Shown: positions 1 to 9,548, numbered from the stretch's first letter. The stretch: DNA of 64,000 bases from Alcaligenaceae bacterium (GCA_013416435.1 JACCEN010000008.1:1-64000); one strand, 5' to 3'. Program-made: numbers and translations. Notes: generated from the sequence alone by a model not told the origin.

Positions 1-679
<679 letters not shown>

Positions 680-695
680 TTAACGCGTGCCCACA

Positions 696-719
696 GACAG
701 AGGGCAACCGCCCTCTGTC
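696..719 (+). terminator. Perfect 10-bp hairpin between tuf and rpsJ
   Basis: Arms 696-705 and 710-719 are exact reverse complements with a four-base AACC loop. The following bases are T-rich but interrupted (ACTTTCGTTCTTT). It could be a partial terminator or attenuator that lowers readthrough from tuf into rpsJ, or a processing site. No clear separate promoter for rpsJ is visible in the short gap. Confidence 0.6.
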
Positions 720-742
720 ACTTTCGTTCTTTAGGAATTTCC

Positions 743-1054
743 ATGAAAAACCAGAAAATCCGCATCCGTTTGAAAGCGTTTGACTACAAGTTGATCGACC
801 AGTCTGCCGCTGAAATCGTTGAAACAGCCAAACGTACGGGCGCGGTCGTGCGTGGTCCCGTACCTCTGCCGACTCGTATTCGTCGCTACGACGTGCTGCG
901 TTCCCCGCACGTCAACAAGACGTCGCGCGACCAGTTCGAAATGCGCACTCATCAACGTCTCATGGACATCGTGGACCCGACAGACAAGACTGTCGACGCC
1001 CTCATGCGCCTTGACCTGCCCGCAGGTGTGGACGTCGAGATCGCACTACAGTAA
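743..1054 (+). CDS. rpsJ: 30S ribosomal protein S10
   Basis: The 103-residue product matches S10 along its length (start [19 protein letters not shown], end GVDVEIALQ). S10 binds 16S rRNA in the head of the 30S subunit and is also the NusE antitermination factor. AGGAA precedes the ATG. Normally this is the first gene of the S10 operon. Here a strong terminator follows within about 10 bases and a convergent guanine deaminase gene separates it from rplC, so it is probably transcribed with tuf. Confidence 0.98.
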   Translation: MKNQKIRIRLKAFDYKLIDQSAAEIVETAKRTGAVVRGPVPLPTRIRRYDVLRSPHVNKTSRDQFEMRTHQRLMDIVDPTDKTVDALMRLDLPAGVDVEIALQ

Positions 1055-1064
1055 GATCCAAGAA

Positions 1065-1091
1065 AACGCCGGGCTACCCGGCGTTTTTTTT
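1065..1091 (+). terminator. Rho-independent terminator after rpsJ
   Basis: Arms 1065-1073 and 1077-1085 form a perfect 9-bp GC-rich stem with a three-base loop, followed by a run of T to 1091. On the other strand the run is only four T, so it acts mainly on the plus strand. The loop CTA is also the stop codon of the convergent guanine deaminase gene, so the terminator overlaps its last codons. Confidence 0.9.
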
Positions 1092-2519
1092 AGCTTGCGC
1101 TTCCAATGCGTATGCGTTGTTCCCCGCCATGGTTTCTTTCGCGTCATAGGCGAGCTTCCCGGCAATGTATACCGCGCGCGTGGCGCGGTCGTCTGCCAGC
1201 GTCATCTGTACGAACAGCGCTTCTTCAATCGAACGGCAATGCCGCATGCGAAAGTCGATCAGCGGCGTCGAAGCCAGGTCCAGTACCAGCAGGTCCGCCT
1301 CCATGCCGGGTGCGATGCTGCCGATGCGATCATCCAGATACAGGGCCTGTGCCGCGCCGCGCGTCGCCATGTAAAAGGCTCTGGGCGCGGAGAGCGAGTA
1401 GTGGCCAAGCTGCGCCACTTTGTAGGCCGCTCCCATGGTCCGCAGCATCGAAAGCGAGGTTCCCGCGCCCACATCGCTTGCCAGGCCGACCCGCACGGGA
1501 GCCGGATGTTCGAGCGCGCGTTCATAGTTGAACAGGCCGCTGCCCAGGAATGCGTTGGAGGTCGGACAATGCGCGATGGACGAGCCGCTCTCCGCCATGT
1601 GCCGCCATTCCGGTTCAGTCAGGTGGACGGCATGGCCAAAAATGGATCGGGGGCCGGTCAGGCCGTAGTGTCGGTACACGTCCAGGTAATTGGCATGTTC
1701 CGGAAACAGCCGACGCACCCAGTCCACCTCATGCCGGCTCTCGGAGATATGCGTTTGCATGTGCGTGCCCGGATAGCGCCTCCATAAAGCGCCGGCTGCC
1801 TCAAGCTGGGCCGGAGTGGAAGAGGGGGCGAAGCGGGGCGTAATCGCATAGGACAGCCGGCCTTGGCCATGCCATTTGCGGATCAGCGCTTCGGACTCGT
1901 CATAGCCTGAACGCGCATCGTCGCACAACGCCGGCGGGGCATTGCGGTCCATCAGCACTTTGCCCGCGACCATGCGCATGCCGCGGCCTTTCGCGGCCCC
2001 GAAGAACGCTTCCACCGAGGACGGATGGACCGTGCAATACACTGATGCGGTCGTCGTGCCGGCGCGCAGGCATTGATCCAGGAACAGCTCGGACACGTGG
2101 CGGGCATGCGCCGGATCATGGAACTGCTGTTCCGTGACGAAGGTGTACTGGTTCAGCCAGTCCAGCAATTGCTTGCCATAGGCCCCCATCATCTGCACCT
2201 GCGGGTAGTGCGCATGCGTATCGATGAAGCCCGGCAAGATCAGCGCATTGTCGTAGGTGATCAACTGATGGCCGTCGAGGCGGGAACGAAGTTGTTCAAA
2301 GTCGCCGAAACCCGTGATCTTGCCGGCTTCCACCAATGTCAGCCCGTCGGCCTCGTAATGCAGGGCGGCGGTGTCTCCGATCTGGAAGGGATCCCCCCGG
2401 AATGTAAGCGAGGGGCCGCGCAGGGCGATGCGGTTCTGGCAGGGATGCACGGGCGGGCTCTCCGGTGGTTTGGGCTGGCATATCATAAAGCACCCTCGTT
2501 GGGCGTTGCGCTTTCGCAC
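1074..2519 (-). CDS. guaD: Guanine deaminase (amidohydrolase)
   Basis: The protein of up to 481 residues is a zinc amidohydrolase of the guanine deaminase type, converting guanine to xanthine and ammonia. Visible motifs are PGFIDTHAHYPQ (first metal-binding His pair), QTHISES, GHAVHLTEPEW and ASDVGAGTSLSM, in family order. A GTG start is given. An ATG 33 bases downstream, at 2486, follows a GAGG spaced by 7 bases and is an equally good or better start (470 residues). The gene lies between rpsJ and rplC on the opposite strand, an unusual place for a purine salvage enzyme. Its last residues (KKNAG) are encoded by the rpsJ terminator. Confidence 0.9.
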   Translation of the reverse strand: MRKRNAQRGCFMICQPKPPESPPVHPCQNRIALRGPSLTFRGDPFQIGDTAALHYEADGLTLVEAGKITGFGDFEQLRSRLDGHQLITYDNALILPGFIDTHAHYPQVQMMGAYGKQLLDWLNQYTFVTEQQFHDPAHARHVSELFLDQCLRAGTTTASVYCTVHPSSVEAFFGAAKGRGMRMVAGKVLMDRNAPPALCDDARSGYDESEALIRKWHGQGRLSYAITPRFAPSSTPAQLEAAGALWRRYPGTHMQTHISESRHEVDWVRRLFPEHANYLDVYRHYGLTGPRSIFGHAVHLTEPEWRHMAESGSSIAHCPTSNAFLGSGLFNYERALEHPAPVRVGLASDVGAGTSLSMLRTMGAAYKVAQLGHYSLSAPRAFYMATRGAAQALYLDDRIGSIAPGMEADLLVLDLASTPLIDFRMRHCRSIEEALFVQMTLADDRATRAVYIAGKLAYDAKETMAGNNAYALEAQAKKNAG

Positions 2520-2846
2520 TTGTCAGCCTCATCGAGCGTGGCTTGTCAACTAGTACTTGCCATTGAATGGCGAAACATGTTAAATTGCTAAGCTTCGCCA
2601 AAAAAGTTTTGCAGGGTGTCTTGCAAGTAACCGCCACAGGTATCTGCCGACAGTTACGCAGACACTTATGCCGACACTTATGTGGGCTTTACCGACCCCG
2701 GGGGCTTAGCACCCTTAGGCGTTGCAGGTAGTAGTAAAGAAGGTAGTTAAGGCAGTTCCAAGAAGTTTTGCAAAAATCGACGCGTGCGGTGTGAGTCGCA
2801 CGCGGTTATTAGCCCCGACCAATCGCAGTCGGGAATGGAGAAAACG
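2520..2846 (+). promoter_or_regulatory. Intergenic region and leader of the S10 operon
   Basis: This 327-base stretch has no convincing gene. It contains a plausible sigma70 promoter at 2557-2585 and two hairpins just upstream of the rplC ribosome binding site: arms 2781-2788 with 2797-2804, and arms 2814-2819 with 2828-2833. If transcription starts near 2592 the leader is about 255 nt. Such leaders in S10 operons of other bacteria can carry autogenous control by L4, but this one shows no recognised L4 site, so control is inference. Confidence 0.6.
2557..2585 (+). promoter_or_regulatory. Candidate sigma70 promoter for rplC onward
   Basis: TTGCCA (2557-2562) and TTAAAT (2580-2585) are separated by 17 bases. 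This is the only good promoter-like pair seen between the guanine deaminase gene and rplC, and one is needed because rpsJ ends in a terminator. Confidence 0.5.
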
Positions 2847-3536
2847 ATGTCGAACTCGACACCTACGCCCGCCGCTTACCGGCTGGGGCTTGTGGGGCGT
2901 AAAGTCGGCATGACCCGTATTTTCACGGAAGATGGCGAGTCCATCCCCGTGACAGTGCTGGACGTGTCGAACAACCGCATCACGCAAGTCAAGTCGCCGG
3001 AAGTGGATGGTTATGCGGCTGTGCAAGTTGCCTACGGCACACGTCGTGCAACCCGCGTCACCAAGCCCGTGGCTGGGCACTATGCAAAGGCCGGCGCCGA
3101 AGCCGGCAGCATCCTGAAAGAATTCCGCCTCGATCCCGCCAAAGCCGCTGAATTTACAGCCGGCTCCGTCGTGGCCGTCGAAAGCGTTTTCGAAGCAGGA
3201 CAAAAGGTTGATGTCACCGGCACCACGATCGGTAAAGGCTTTGCCGGCACCATCAAGCGCCACCACTTCGGTTCGCAACGTGCTTCACACGGTAACTCGC
3301 GCTCGCACCGCGTTCCTGGCTCCATCGGCCAGGCGCAGGATCCCGGACGCATTTTCCCGGGTAAGAAGATGTCCGGTCACCTGGGCGACGTTACCCGTAC
3401 CGTTCAAAACCTCGACATCGTGCGTGTCGACGCAGAACGCGGTCTGCTGCTGGTCAAGGGCGCTGTCCCCGGCCACAAGAATGCAGACGTCGTCGTGCGT
3501 CCCGCCATCAAGATGTCGGCCAAGAAAGGAGCCTAA
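2847..3536 (+). CDS. rplC: 50S ribosomal protein L3
   Basis: The 229-residue protein is L3, an early assembly protein with a long loop reaching the peptidyl transferase centre. Typical stretches are [24 protein letters not shown] and [18 protein letters not shown]. The ATG at 2847 is chosen because GGAG lies 6 bases upstream and the family begins just before the GLVGRKVGM stretch; an upstream in-frame start at 2784 would add 21 unrelated residues from the leader. It is the first gene of the S10 transcript in this genome. Confidence 0.97.
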   Translation: MSNSTPTPAAYRLGLVGRKVGMTRIFTEDGESIPVTVLDVSNNRITQVKSPEVDGYAAVQVAYGTRRATRVTKPVAGHYAKAGAEAGSILKEFRLDPAKAAEFTAGSVVAVESVFEAGQKVDVTGTTIGKGFAGTIKRHHFGSQRASHGNSRSHRVPGSIGQAQDPGRIFPGKKMSGHLGDVTRTVQNLDIVRVDAERGLLLVKGAVPGHKNADVVVRPAIKMSAKKGA

Positions 3537-3538
3537 TT

Positions 3539-4159
3539 ATGGAACTCAAGCTCCTGAATGACCAGGGTCAGTCCGCGTCCACCTTCGCAGCTCCCGACAC
3601 GGTTTTCGGCCGCGACTTCAACGAAGCGCTCGTTCACCAGATCGTGGTGGCTTTCCAGGCCAACGCACGCAGCGGCAACCGCGCCCAGAAAGGCCGCGAT
3701 GCCGTCAAGCACAGCACCAAGAAGCCATGGCGCCAAAAGGGCACCGGCCGTGCCCGTTCGGGCATGACTTCCTCGCCCATCTGGCGTGGAGGCGGTCGCG
3801 CGTTCCCGAACTCGCCCGACGAAAACTTCTCGCAAAAGGTCAACAAGAAAATGTATCGTGCCGGTATCCGCGCGATCCTTTCTCAGCTGGCTCGCGAAGA
3901 TCGTATCGCCGTCGTCGATACGTTCGTCCTCGATGCGCCCAAGACCAAACTTGCCGCTGACAAGCTCAAGAACATGGGCCTGGAGTCGGTGCTCATCATC
4001 ACCGACGTGCTCGACGAAAACGTTTATCTCGCTACGCGCAACCTTCCGCACGTTGCCGTGGTTGAACCGCGTTATGCCGATCCGCTCTCTTTGATCCACT
4101 ACAAGAAAGTGCTGATCACCAAGCCGGCTATCGCTCAACTCGAGGAGATGTTGGGATGA
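3539..4159 (+). CDS. rplD: 50S ribosomal protein L4
   Basis: The 206-residue protein matches L4, with the loop stretch [14 protein letters not shown] that lines the peptide exit tunnel. In E. coli L4 also represses its own operon. It starts two bases after the rplC stop and its end overlaps rplW by four bases (ATGA), which implies translational coupling. Confidence 0.97.
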   Translation: MELKLLNDQGQSASTFAAPDTVFGRDFNEALVHQIVVAFQANARSGNRAQKGRDAVKHSTKKPWRQKGTGRARSGMTSSPIWRGGGRAFPNSPDENFSQKVNKKMYRAGIRAILSQLAREDRIAVVDTFVLDAPKTKLAADKLKNMGLESVLIITDVLDENVYLATRNLPHVAVVEPRYADPLSLIHYKKVLITKPAIAQLEEMLG

Positions 4160-4452
4160 ACGCCGAACGCTTACTGCAAGTTATCCTGGCTCCCGTCGTG
4201 ACCGAAAAGGCCACGTTCGTAGCCGAAAAAAATCAGCAAATCGCTTTCCGTGTCGCAGCCGATGCCACCAAGCCTGAAATCAAGGCGGCCGTCGAACTGC
4301 TGTTCAAGGTTGAAGTCGAGTCCGTGCAGGTTCTGAACCGCAAGGGCAAAGAAAAGCGTTTTGGCCGTTTCATGGGTCGCCGCCGTAACGAGCGCAAAGC
4401 ATATGTGTCGCTCAAAGACGGTCAGGAACTCGACTTTACGGAGGTGAACTAA
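4156..4452 (+). CDS. rplW: 50S ribosomal protein L23
   Basis: The 98-residue protein is L23, which sits at the tunnel exit and is the docking site for trigger factor and SRP. The N-terminal APVVTEKAT and the C-terminal [13 protein letters not shown] stretch are typical. It overlaps rplD by four bases and abuts rplB. Confidence 0.97.
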   Translation: MNAERLLQVILAPVVTEKATFVAEKNQQIAFRVAADATKPEIKAAVELLFKVEVESVQVLNRKGKEKRFGRFMGRRRNERKAYVSLKDGQELDFTEVN

Positions 4453-5280
4453 ATGGCACTCGTAAAAGTCAAGCCGACTTCGGCCGGCCGCCGCGGCATG
4501 ATCAAGGTCGTCAGCCCTGATCTGCACAAAGGCGAGCCGTTCGCAGCTCTGCTCGAAAAGAAAAAGCGTGGCTCTGGCCGTAACAACAACGGTCACGTCA
4601 CTGTTCGTCATCGTGGCGGTGGCCATAAGCGGCACTACCGCATTGTCGATTTCCGTCGCAACAAGGACGGCATCCCCGCCAAGGTCGAGCGCCTTGAGTA
4701 CGACCCCAACCGCACTGCGCACATTGCACTGTTGTGCTACGCAGACGGCGAGCGTCGCTACATCATTGCTCCCCGTGGCCTGGAAGTCGGCGCTACGCTG
4801 ATGTCCGGACTGGATGCTCCCATCCGTGCCGGCAACACGCTGCCCATTCGCAACATTCCTGTTGGCGCAACCATCCACTGCATCGAAATGCTTCCGGGCA
4901 AGGGTGCGCAAATGGCTCGTTCGGCAGGTGCTTCCGCCGTACTGCTGGCTCGCGAAGGCGTCTACGCACAAGTGCGTCTGCGCTCGGGCGAGGTCCGTCG
5001 CGTACACATCGACTGCCGCGCAACCATTGGCGAAGTCGGTAACGAAGAGCACAGCCTGCGTCAGATCGGCAAGGCCGGTGCCATGCGCTGGCGTGGTGTC
5101 CGTCCGACAGTTCGTGGCGTTGCCATGAACCCGGTCGATCACCCGCATGGTGGTGGTGAAGGACGCACTGGTGAAGGTCGCGAACCGGTCAGCCCATGGG
5201 GCACGCCGGCCAAGGGCTACAGAACCCGTCGTAACAAGCGCACAGACAATATGATTGTCTCGCGCCGCAAGCGCAAGTAA
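4453..5280 (+). CDS. rplB: 50S ribosomal protein L2
   Basis: The 275-residue protein matches L2, which binds 23S rRNA and helps join the subunits. The conserved C-terminal stretch [13 protein letters not shown], with the essential His, is present. It begins immediately after the rplW stop. Confidence 0.98.
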   Translation: MALVKVKPTSAGRRGMIKVVSPDLHKGEPFAALLEKKKRGSGRNNNGHVTVRHRGGGHKRHYRIVDFRRNKDGIPAKVERLEYDPNRTAHIALLCYADGERRYIIAPRGLEVGATLMSGLDAPIRAGNTLPIRNIPVGATIHCIEMLPGKGAQMARSAGASAVLLAREGVYAQVRLRSGEVRRVHIDCRATIGEVGNEEHSLRQIGKAGAMRWRGVRPTVRGVAMNPVDHPHGGGEGRTGEGREPVSPWGTPAKGYRTRRNKRTDNMIVSRRKRK

Positions 5281-5292
5281 GGGGCGAACAAC

Positions 5293-5568
5293 ATGTCACG
5301 TTCGATCAAAAAAGGCCCATTCGTCGACGCGCATCTGATCAAGAAGGTCGATGCGGCCGTCGAAGGCAAAGAGAAAAAGCCGATCAAAACCTGGTCGCGC
5401 CGTTCAACCATCCTGCCCGAGTTCATTGGGCTGACGATTGCTGTGCACAATGGCCGCCAGCACGTTCCCGTTTACATCAACGAGAACATGGTCGGTCACA
5501 AGCTCGGCGAGTTCGCGCTGACCCGTACTTTCAAGGGTCACGCTGCGGACAAGAAGTCCAAGAGGTAA
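5293..5568 (+). CDS. rpsS: 30S ribosomal protein S19
   Basis: The 91-residue protein begins [12 protein letters not shown] and contains [14 protein letters not shown], both diagnostic of S19 in the 30S head. GGGGCGAA precedes the ATG. Confidence 0.98.
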   Translation: MSRSIKKGPFVDAHLIKKVDAAVEGKEKKPIKTWSRRSTILPEFIGLTIAVHNGRQHVPVYINENMVGHKLGEFALTRTFKGHAADKKSKR

Positions 5569-5571
5569 GTG

Positions 5572-5901
5572 ATGGAAACTACTGCAATTATCCGTGGAGT
5601 CCATATCTCGGCTCAGAAAACCCGTCTCGTTGCGGATCTCATCCGTGGCAAGTCGGTGGCCCAAGCCCTGAATATCCTGACTTTCACACCCAAGAAGGCC
5701 GCGGGCATCCTCAAGAAAGCGCTTGAGTCCGCGATCGCCAACGCCGAGCACAACGACGGCGCCGATATCGATGAACTCAAAGTCACCACGATCTACGTGG
5801 ACAAGGGCCAGTCGATGAAGCGTTTTTCCGCCCGTGCAAAAGGTCGCGGTAACCGTATCGAGAAGCAGACCTGCCACATCGTGGTCAAGGTCGGCGTGTA
5901 A
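5572..5901 (+). CDS. rplV: 50S ribosomal protein L22
   Basis: The 109-residue protein is L22, whose hairpin lines the exit tunnel. Conserved stretches are [15 protein letters not shown] and RAKGRGNRI. The ATG at 5572 follows GAGG at a good distance; a GTG codon immediately upstream at 5569, next to the rpsS stop, is the alternative. Confidence 0.96.
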   Translation: METTAIIRGVHISAQKTRLVADLIRGKSVAQALNILTFTPKKAAGILKKALESAIANAEHNDGADIDELKVTTIYVDKGQSMKRFSARAKGRGNRIEKQTCHIVVKVGV

Positions 5902-5910
5902 GGAGTCACA

Positions 5911-6711
5911 ATGGGACAGAAAATTCACCCGATTGGGTTCCGCCTCGCGGTAAGCCGCAACTGGAGTTCGCGCTGGTTCGCTGACGACAAGGCATTCGGC
6001 GGCATGCTCGCTGAAGATATCCGCGTGCGCGAGTATCTGAAGAAGAAGCTCAAGAGCGCTTCCGTCGGTCGCGTCGTCATCGAGCGTCCGGCCAAGAACG
6101 CCCGCATCACGGTTTACTCGGCTCGTCCGGGTGTCGTGATCGGCAAGCGCGGCGAAGACATCGAAAGCCTGAAGTCCGATCTGCAGCGCCTGATGGGCGT
6201 GCCCGTGCACGTCAACATCGAGGAAATCCGCAAGCCCGAGACCGACGCTCAATTGATCGCCGACTCGATCGCTCAGCAGCTCGAAAAGCGCATCATGTTC
6301 CGTCGGGCCATGAAGCGCGCCATGCAGAACGCCATGCGTCTTGGTGCGCAAGGCATCAAGATCATGAGCTCGGGCCGCTTGAACGGCATCGAAATTGCGC
6401 GTACCGAATGGTATCGCGAAGGCCGCGTGCCTCTGCATACTCTGCGTGCAAACATCGATTACGGTACTTCCGAAGCGCAAACCACTTACGGCATTATCGG
6501 TATCAAAGTCTGGGTCTATAAGGGCGACATGCTGCCCAACGGCGAAATGCCTCCCGAGACCGCCGCTCCTCGCGACGAAGAGCGCCGTCCCCGTCGTTCG
6601 CCCCGCGGCGAGCGCCCTGACGGCCGTCGTCCTGGTGGTGGCCGTGGTCGTGGTGGCCCTCGCAAAGACGCCTCGCAAGCCAACGCTGCGCCGGCGCCTG
6701 AAGGAGAATAA
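5911..6711 (+). CDS. rpsC: 30S ribosomal protein S3
   Basis: The 266-residue protein is S3, with the KH domain containing [12 protein letters not shown] and the [12 protein letters not shown] start. S3 lies at the mRNA entry channel and contributes to helicase activity. It is about 30 residues longer than E. coli S3 (233). The extra length is a basic tail (about residues 219-266) rich in Arg, Gly and Pro, probably disordered. Confidence 0.97.
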   Translation: MGQKIHPIGFRLAVSRNWSSRWFADDKAFGGMLAEDIRVREYLKKKLKSASVGRVVIERPAKNARITVYSARPGVVIGKRGEDIESLKSDLQRLMGVPVHVNIEEIRKPETDAQLIADSIAQQLEKRIMFRRAMKRAMQNAMRLGAQGIKIMSSGRLNGIEIARTEWYREGRVPLHTLRANIDYGTSEAQTTYGIIGIKVWVYKGDMLPNGEMPPETAAPRDEERRPRRSPRGERPDGRRPGGGRGRGGPRKDASQANAAPAPEGE

Positions 6712-6713
6712 AC

Positions 6714-7130
6714 ATGCTGCAACCGTCACGCAGAAAATACCGCAAAGAGCACAAGGGCCGCAATACCGGCCTGGCTACGCGCGGTGCACAAGTCTCGTTC
6801 GGCGAGTTCGGTCTGAAGGCCACGGGTCGTGGTCGCCTGACCGCTCGCCAGATCGAATCCGCTCGTCGCGCGATCAACCGCCACATCAAACGTGGCGGCC
6901 GTATCTGGATTCGCATCTTCCCTGACAAGCCCATTTCGCAGAAGCCTGCCGAAGTTCGTATGGGTAACGGTAAGGGTAATCCGGAGTACTGGGTCGCCGA
7001 AATTCAACCCGGCAAGGTGCTCTATGAAATGGAAGGCGTGAGCGAAGAGCTTGCGCGCGAAGCTTTCCGCCTGGCCGCCGCTAAGTTGCCGATCTCGACG
7101 ACCTTCGTGTCTCGTCACATTGGTGCTTAA
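6714..7130 (+). CDS. rplP: 50S ribosomal protein L16
   Basis: The 138-residue protein begins [17 protein letters not shown] and matches L16, which contacts A-site tRNA and is needed late in 50S assembly. It starts two bases after rpsC; GGAG precedes its ATG inside the end of rpsC. Confidence 0.97.
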   Translation: MLQPSRRKYRKEHKGRNTGLATRGAQVSFGEFGLKATGRGRLTARQIESARRAINRHIKRGGRIWIRIFPDKPISQKPAEVRMGNGKGNPEYWVAEIQPGKVLYEMEGVSEELAREAFRLAAAKLPISTTFVSRHIGA

Positions 7131-7139
7131 GGAGACCTC

Positions 7140-7331
7140 ATGAAAGCCAGCGAACTCCGTTCCAAGAACGCCACCGAGCTCCAGACCGAGCTCGAGAGCC
7201 TGCTGAAGGCACAATTCAACCTGCGCATGCAGCGTGCCACCCAGCAGCTTTCCAACACCAGCCAGATGGGCAAGGTCCGTCGCGATATCGCGCGCATCCG
7301 CACCATCATGACTGAGAACGCAGGAAAGTAA
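7140..7331 (+). CDS. rpmC: 50S ribosomal protein L29
   Basis: The 63-residue helical protein matches L29 ([18 protein letters not shown]), located near the exit tunnel beside L23. AAGGAG precedes the ATG. Confidence 0.96.
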   Translation: MKASELRSKNATELQTELESLLKAQFNLRMQRATQQLSNTSQMGKVRRDIARIRTIMTENAGK

Positions 7332-7332
7332 A

Positions 7333-7614
7333 ATGAGCGAAACTCAAAATACTCAACCGGCAAAACGCCAACGTACGTTGATTGGCCAGGTTGTGAGCAA
7401 CAAAATGGACAAGACTGTCGTGGTCCGCGTCGAGCGCCGCGTCAAGCACCCCATTTTTGGCAAGATCATCGTCCGCTCCAATAAGTACAAGGCGCATGAC
7501 GAGAACAACCAGTACAACGAAGGCGACACCGTCGAAATCGCAGAAGGTCGTCCGATCTCCCGCGACAAGGCATGGACCGTCGTACGTTTGCTCGAAGCCG
7601 CACGCGTGATCTGA
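7333..7614 (+). CDS. rpsQ: 30S ribosomal protein S17
   Basis: The 93-residue protein contains [20 protein letters not shown], diagnostic of S17, a primary 16S rRNA binding protein. It is the last gene of the S10 operon here. Two long hairpins follow within 85 bases, and the next ribosomal protein gene, normally rplN, is 41.7 kb away. Confidence 0.97.
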   Translation: MSETQNTQPAKRQRTLIGQVVSNKMDKTVVVRVERRVKHPIFGKIIVRSNKYKAHDENNQYNEGDTVEIAEGRPISRDKAWTVVRLLEAARVI

Positions 7615-7622
7615 TCTCGCGT

Positions 7623-7653
7623 GTGGGGTAGGACCCTTTGGGTCCTACCCCAC
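7623..7653 (+). terminator. 14-bp perfect hairpin after rpsQ
   Basis: Arms 7623-7636 and 7640-7653 pair perfectly around a TTT loop. The arms contain GGGGTAGGACCC, a variant of the dispersed GGGGTCAGACCCC palindrome. There is no T-run after it, so it may be a repeat element or an mRNA-stabilising structure more than a terminator. Confidence 0.6.
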
Positions 7654-7656
7654 AAT

Positions 7657-7704
7657 GGAACCGGGGCCAGGCCTGTGAAAGGGCCTGGCCCCGGTTCCGT
7701 TTTG
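7657..7704 (+). terminator. 17-bp perfect hairpin with short T-run, likely S10 operon terminator
   Basis: Arms 7657-7673 and 7682-7698 are exact reverse complements around an 8-base loop, followed by GTTTT. It is the strongest terminator-like structure at the end of the S10 operon. The sequence is unrelated to the GGGGTCAGACCCC family. Confidence 0.65.
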
Positions 7705-7712
7705 GACGTTAT

Positions 7713-7742
7713 GGGGTCAGACCCCATGCAGGGTCTGACCCC
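7713..7742. repeat. Dispersed palindrome, copy 1
   Basis: GGGGTCAGACCC and GGGTCTGACCCC flank a six-base centre. It is a member of the family seen at 9477, 9522, 57677, 58257, 58302, 60983 and 63524. It lies between convergent rpsQ and the acyl-CoA synthetase gene. Confidence 0.9.
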
Positions 7743-7760
7743 TGATCCTTGGGGCCGCCT

Positions 7761-7796
7761 TCCCCGGGGCCCGACTCCGTAGGGGGTCGGACCCCT
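7761..7796. repeat. Degenerate palindrome of the same family
   Basis: GGGGTCGGACCCC at 7783-7795 is preceded by an imperfect partner (GGGCCCGACTCC). It touches the stop codon of the acyl-CoA synthetase gene. Confidence 0.5.
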
Positions 7797-9457
7797 CATT
7801 CCTTCAGCGCGCGCCGGAGGACCTTGCCTACGTTGCTGCGAGGCAGGTCCTTGCGGAACTCGACGTGGCGGGGGACTTTATAGCCGGTAAGCTTGCCGCG
7901 GCAGAAGTCGATGAGCTCTTGCTCGGTCAAGCGGTCATTCTTGCGAATGACGAAGAGCTTGACGACTTCTCCGGAGTGCTCATCGGGTACCCCTACGGCC
8001 GCGGCCTCCTGGACGTCGGGGTGCTGGACCGCTACGGCCTCGACTTCATTGGGATAGACATTGAATCCAGACACCAGGATCATGTCTTTCTTCCGGTCTC
8101 GTATATACAGATAGCCGTCCTTGTCCGCGCAGCCTATGTCGCCGGTCTGCAGGAAGCCGTCCGCACCGAGAACCGCTTCGGTTTCTTCGGGCCGGTTCCA
8201 GTATCCCCGGGTGACTTGGGGCCCGCGGACGCAGATTTCGCCGTTCTCTCCCAGCGGCACCTCGCGACCCTCATGGTCGCGTATCGCGATATCCGTCGAA
8301 GGCACCGGCAGACCTATGGAGCCTGTGAAGCTGCGCTTGTCCAGCGGATTGATGCATACGGCGGGAGAGGCCTCCGTCAGGCCATAGGCTTGCGCGAGGG
8401 GCGTACCGGTGATTTCCAGCCAGCGCTTGGCCACGACTTCCTGTACCGCCATCCCGCCACCCAGGGCGATATGCAATGCGCTGAAATCGAGCTTGGCGAA
8501 ACCGGGGTGGTTCAGCAAAGCATTGAAAAGCGTATTGACGCCGGTAATGGCGGTGAACCGGGTCTGCGACATGCTCTTGATGAGCGCCGGGATATCTCTT
8601 GCATTCAAGACGAGCAGATTGCATGCGCCCAGCCTGAAAAACGCCAGGCAATTGGCAGTGAGCGCAAAGATGTGATACAGCGGCAGGGCGGTGACGATGC
8701 ATTCCTGCTCGCCCTTCACGTAGGGTTGCAGCCATGCATGGGCCTGGCACAGATTGGACACCATGTTGCCGTGCGTCAGCATGGCGCCCTTGGACACGCC
8801 GGTCGTACCACCCGTGTATTGCAGCAGTGCCAGGTCGTCATGCTCCATGCGCGGCCGGGTGTAGCCCGTATCGCGGCCCGATGACAGCGTCTGCTTGAAT
8901 CGCAAGGCACCGGGAAGCTCGTATGCCGGGACCAGTTTCTTGACATGCCTGACCACGAAATCCGTGATCGTGCCCTTGAAGGTGCCGAGCATGTCTCCGA
9001 TACTGGTGACGACGATATGCTTGAGCGAGAGCTCCGGCAGCGCTTGCTGCAAGGTATGGGCGAAATTCTCGGCAATGACGATGACCTCAGCGCCCGAATC
9101 CGCCAGTTGATGCCGGAGTTCACTAGCCGTGAACAGGGGATTGATGCCCACCGCCACTGCGCCGGCGCGCAACACGCCGAAAAAGCATATGGGATACTGC
9201 AGCAGATTGGGCATCATGATGGCGACGCGATCGCCCTTCCGGACTCCGACCGATTGCAGCCAGGCGGCAAACCTGCGCGAATGTGCATTGACCTGCGCAT
9301 AGGTCAGCTCGGTTCCCATGCTGATGTAGGCGACGTTTTTCGCGTATCTTTGGCAGCTTTCCTCGAACACCGCCAACAGCGAATCGTAGCCGGCCGCGTC
9401 CTCGGTGATGTCGGCCGGCACACCAGGCGGGTATTGGTCGAGCCAGATGCGCTCCAT
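7796..9457 (-). CDS. fadD: Long-chain fatty acid-CoA ligase (AMP-binding enzyme)
   Basis: The 553-residue protein is an acyl-CoA synthetase, activating a fatty acid through an acyl-AMP intermediate. Motifs in order are the ATP-binding YTGGTTGVSKGA (about residue 210), TEASPAVC, GFLQTGDIG and the hinge RDRKKDMILVSGFNVYPNEVE region, ending in a C-terminal LPRSNVGKVLRR with the catalytic Lys. The ATG at 9457 follows AGGAGG by 8 bases. A longer frame from 9508 would translate part of a palindromic repeat and is rejected. It lies downstream of the aldehyde dehydrogenase gene on the same strand, 109 bases apart with two repeats between. The substrate chain length cannot be read from sequence. Confidence 0.9.
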   Translation of the reverse strand: MERIWLDQYPPGVPADITEDAAGYDSLLAVFEESCQRYAKNVAYISMGTELTYAQVNAHSRRFAAWLQSVGVRKGDRVAIMMPNLLQYPICFFGVLRAGAVAVGINPLFTASELRHQLADSGAEVIVIAENFAHTLQQALPELSLKHIVVTSIGDMLGTFKGTITDFVVRHVKKLVPAYELPGALRFKQTLSSGRDTGYTRPRMEHDDLALLQYTGGTTGVSKGAMLTHGNMVSNLCQAHAWLQPYVKGEQECIVTALPLYHIFALTANCLAFFRLGACNLLVLNARDIPALIKSMSQTRFTAITGVNTLFNALLNHPGFAKLDFSALHIALGGGMAVQEVVAKRWLEITGTPLAQAYGLTEASPAVCINPLDKRSFTGSIGLPVPSTDIAIRDHEGREVPLGENGEICVRGPQVTRGYWNRPEETEAVLGADGFLQTGDIGCADKDGYLYIRDRKKDMILVSGFNVYPNEVEAVAVQHPDVQEAAAVGVPDEHSGEVVKLFVIRKNDRLTEQELIDFCRGKLTGYKVPRHVEFRKDLPRSNVGKVLRRALKE

Positions 9458-9476
9458 GGTCATTGCCTCCTTTGAA

Positions 9477-9506
9477 GGGGTCAGACCCCATTCGGGGTCT
9501 GACCCC
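9477..9506. repeat. Dispersed palindrome, copy 2
   Basis: Near-perfect copy with 13-base arms, upstream of the acyl-CoA synthetase ribosome binding site. It would lie in that gene's mRNA leader if transcribed with the aldehyde dehydrogenase. Confidence 0.9.
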
Positions 9507-9521
9507 ATAACCGAACGTACA

Positions 9522-9548
9522 GGGTCAGACCCTGCCGGGTCTGACCCT
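9522..9548. repeat. Dispersed palindrome, copy 3 (shorter)
   Basis: GGGTCAGACCC and GGGTCTGACCC arms around TGCC, 15 bases after copy 2, in tandem with it. Confidence 0.85.

Noticed and set aside
819-1787. 322-codon plus-strand frame overlapping rpsJ and guaD
   Set aside because: It is out of frame with rpsJ, antisense to guaD and crosses the terminator; no protein family features.
5404-6729. 441-codon minus-strand frame across rpsS, rplV and rpsC
   Set aside because: It runs opposite three certain ribosomal protein genes and shows no recognisable protein pattern.
9458-9508. Longer acyl-CoA synthetase start at 9508
   Set aside because: The extra 17 residues are translated palindrome sequence, and AGGAGG is correctly placed for the ATG at 9457.
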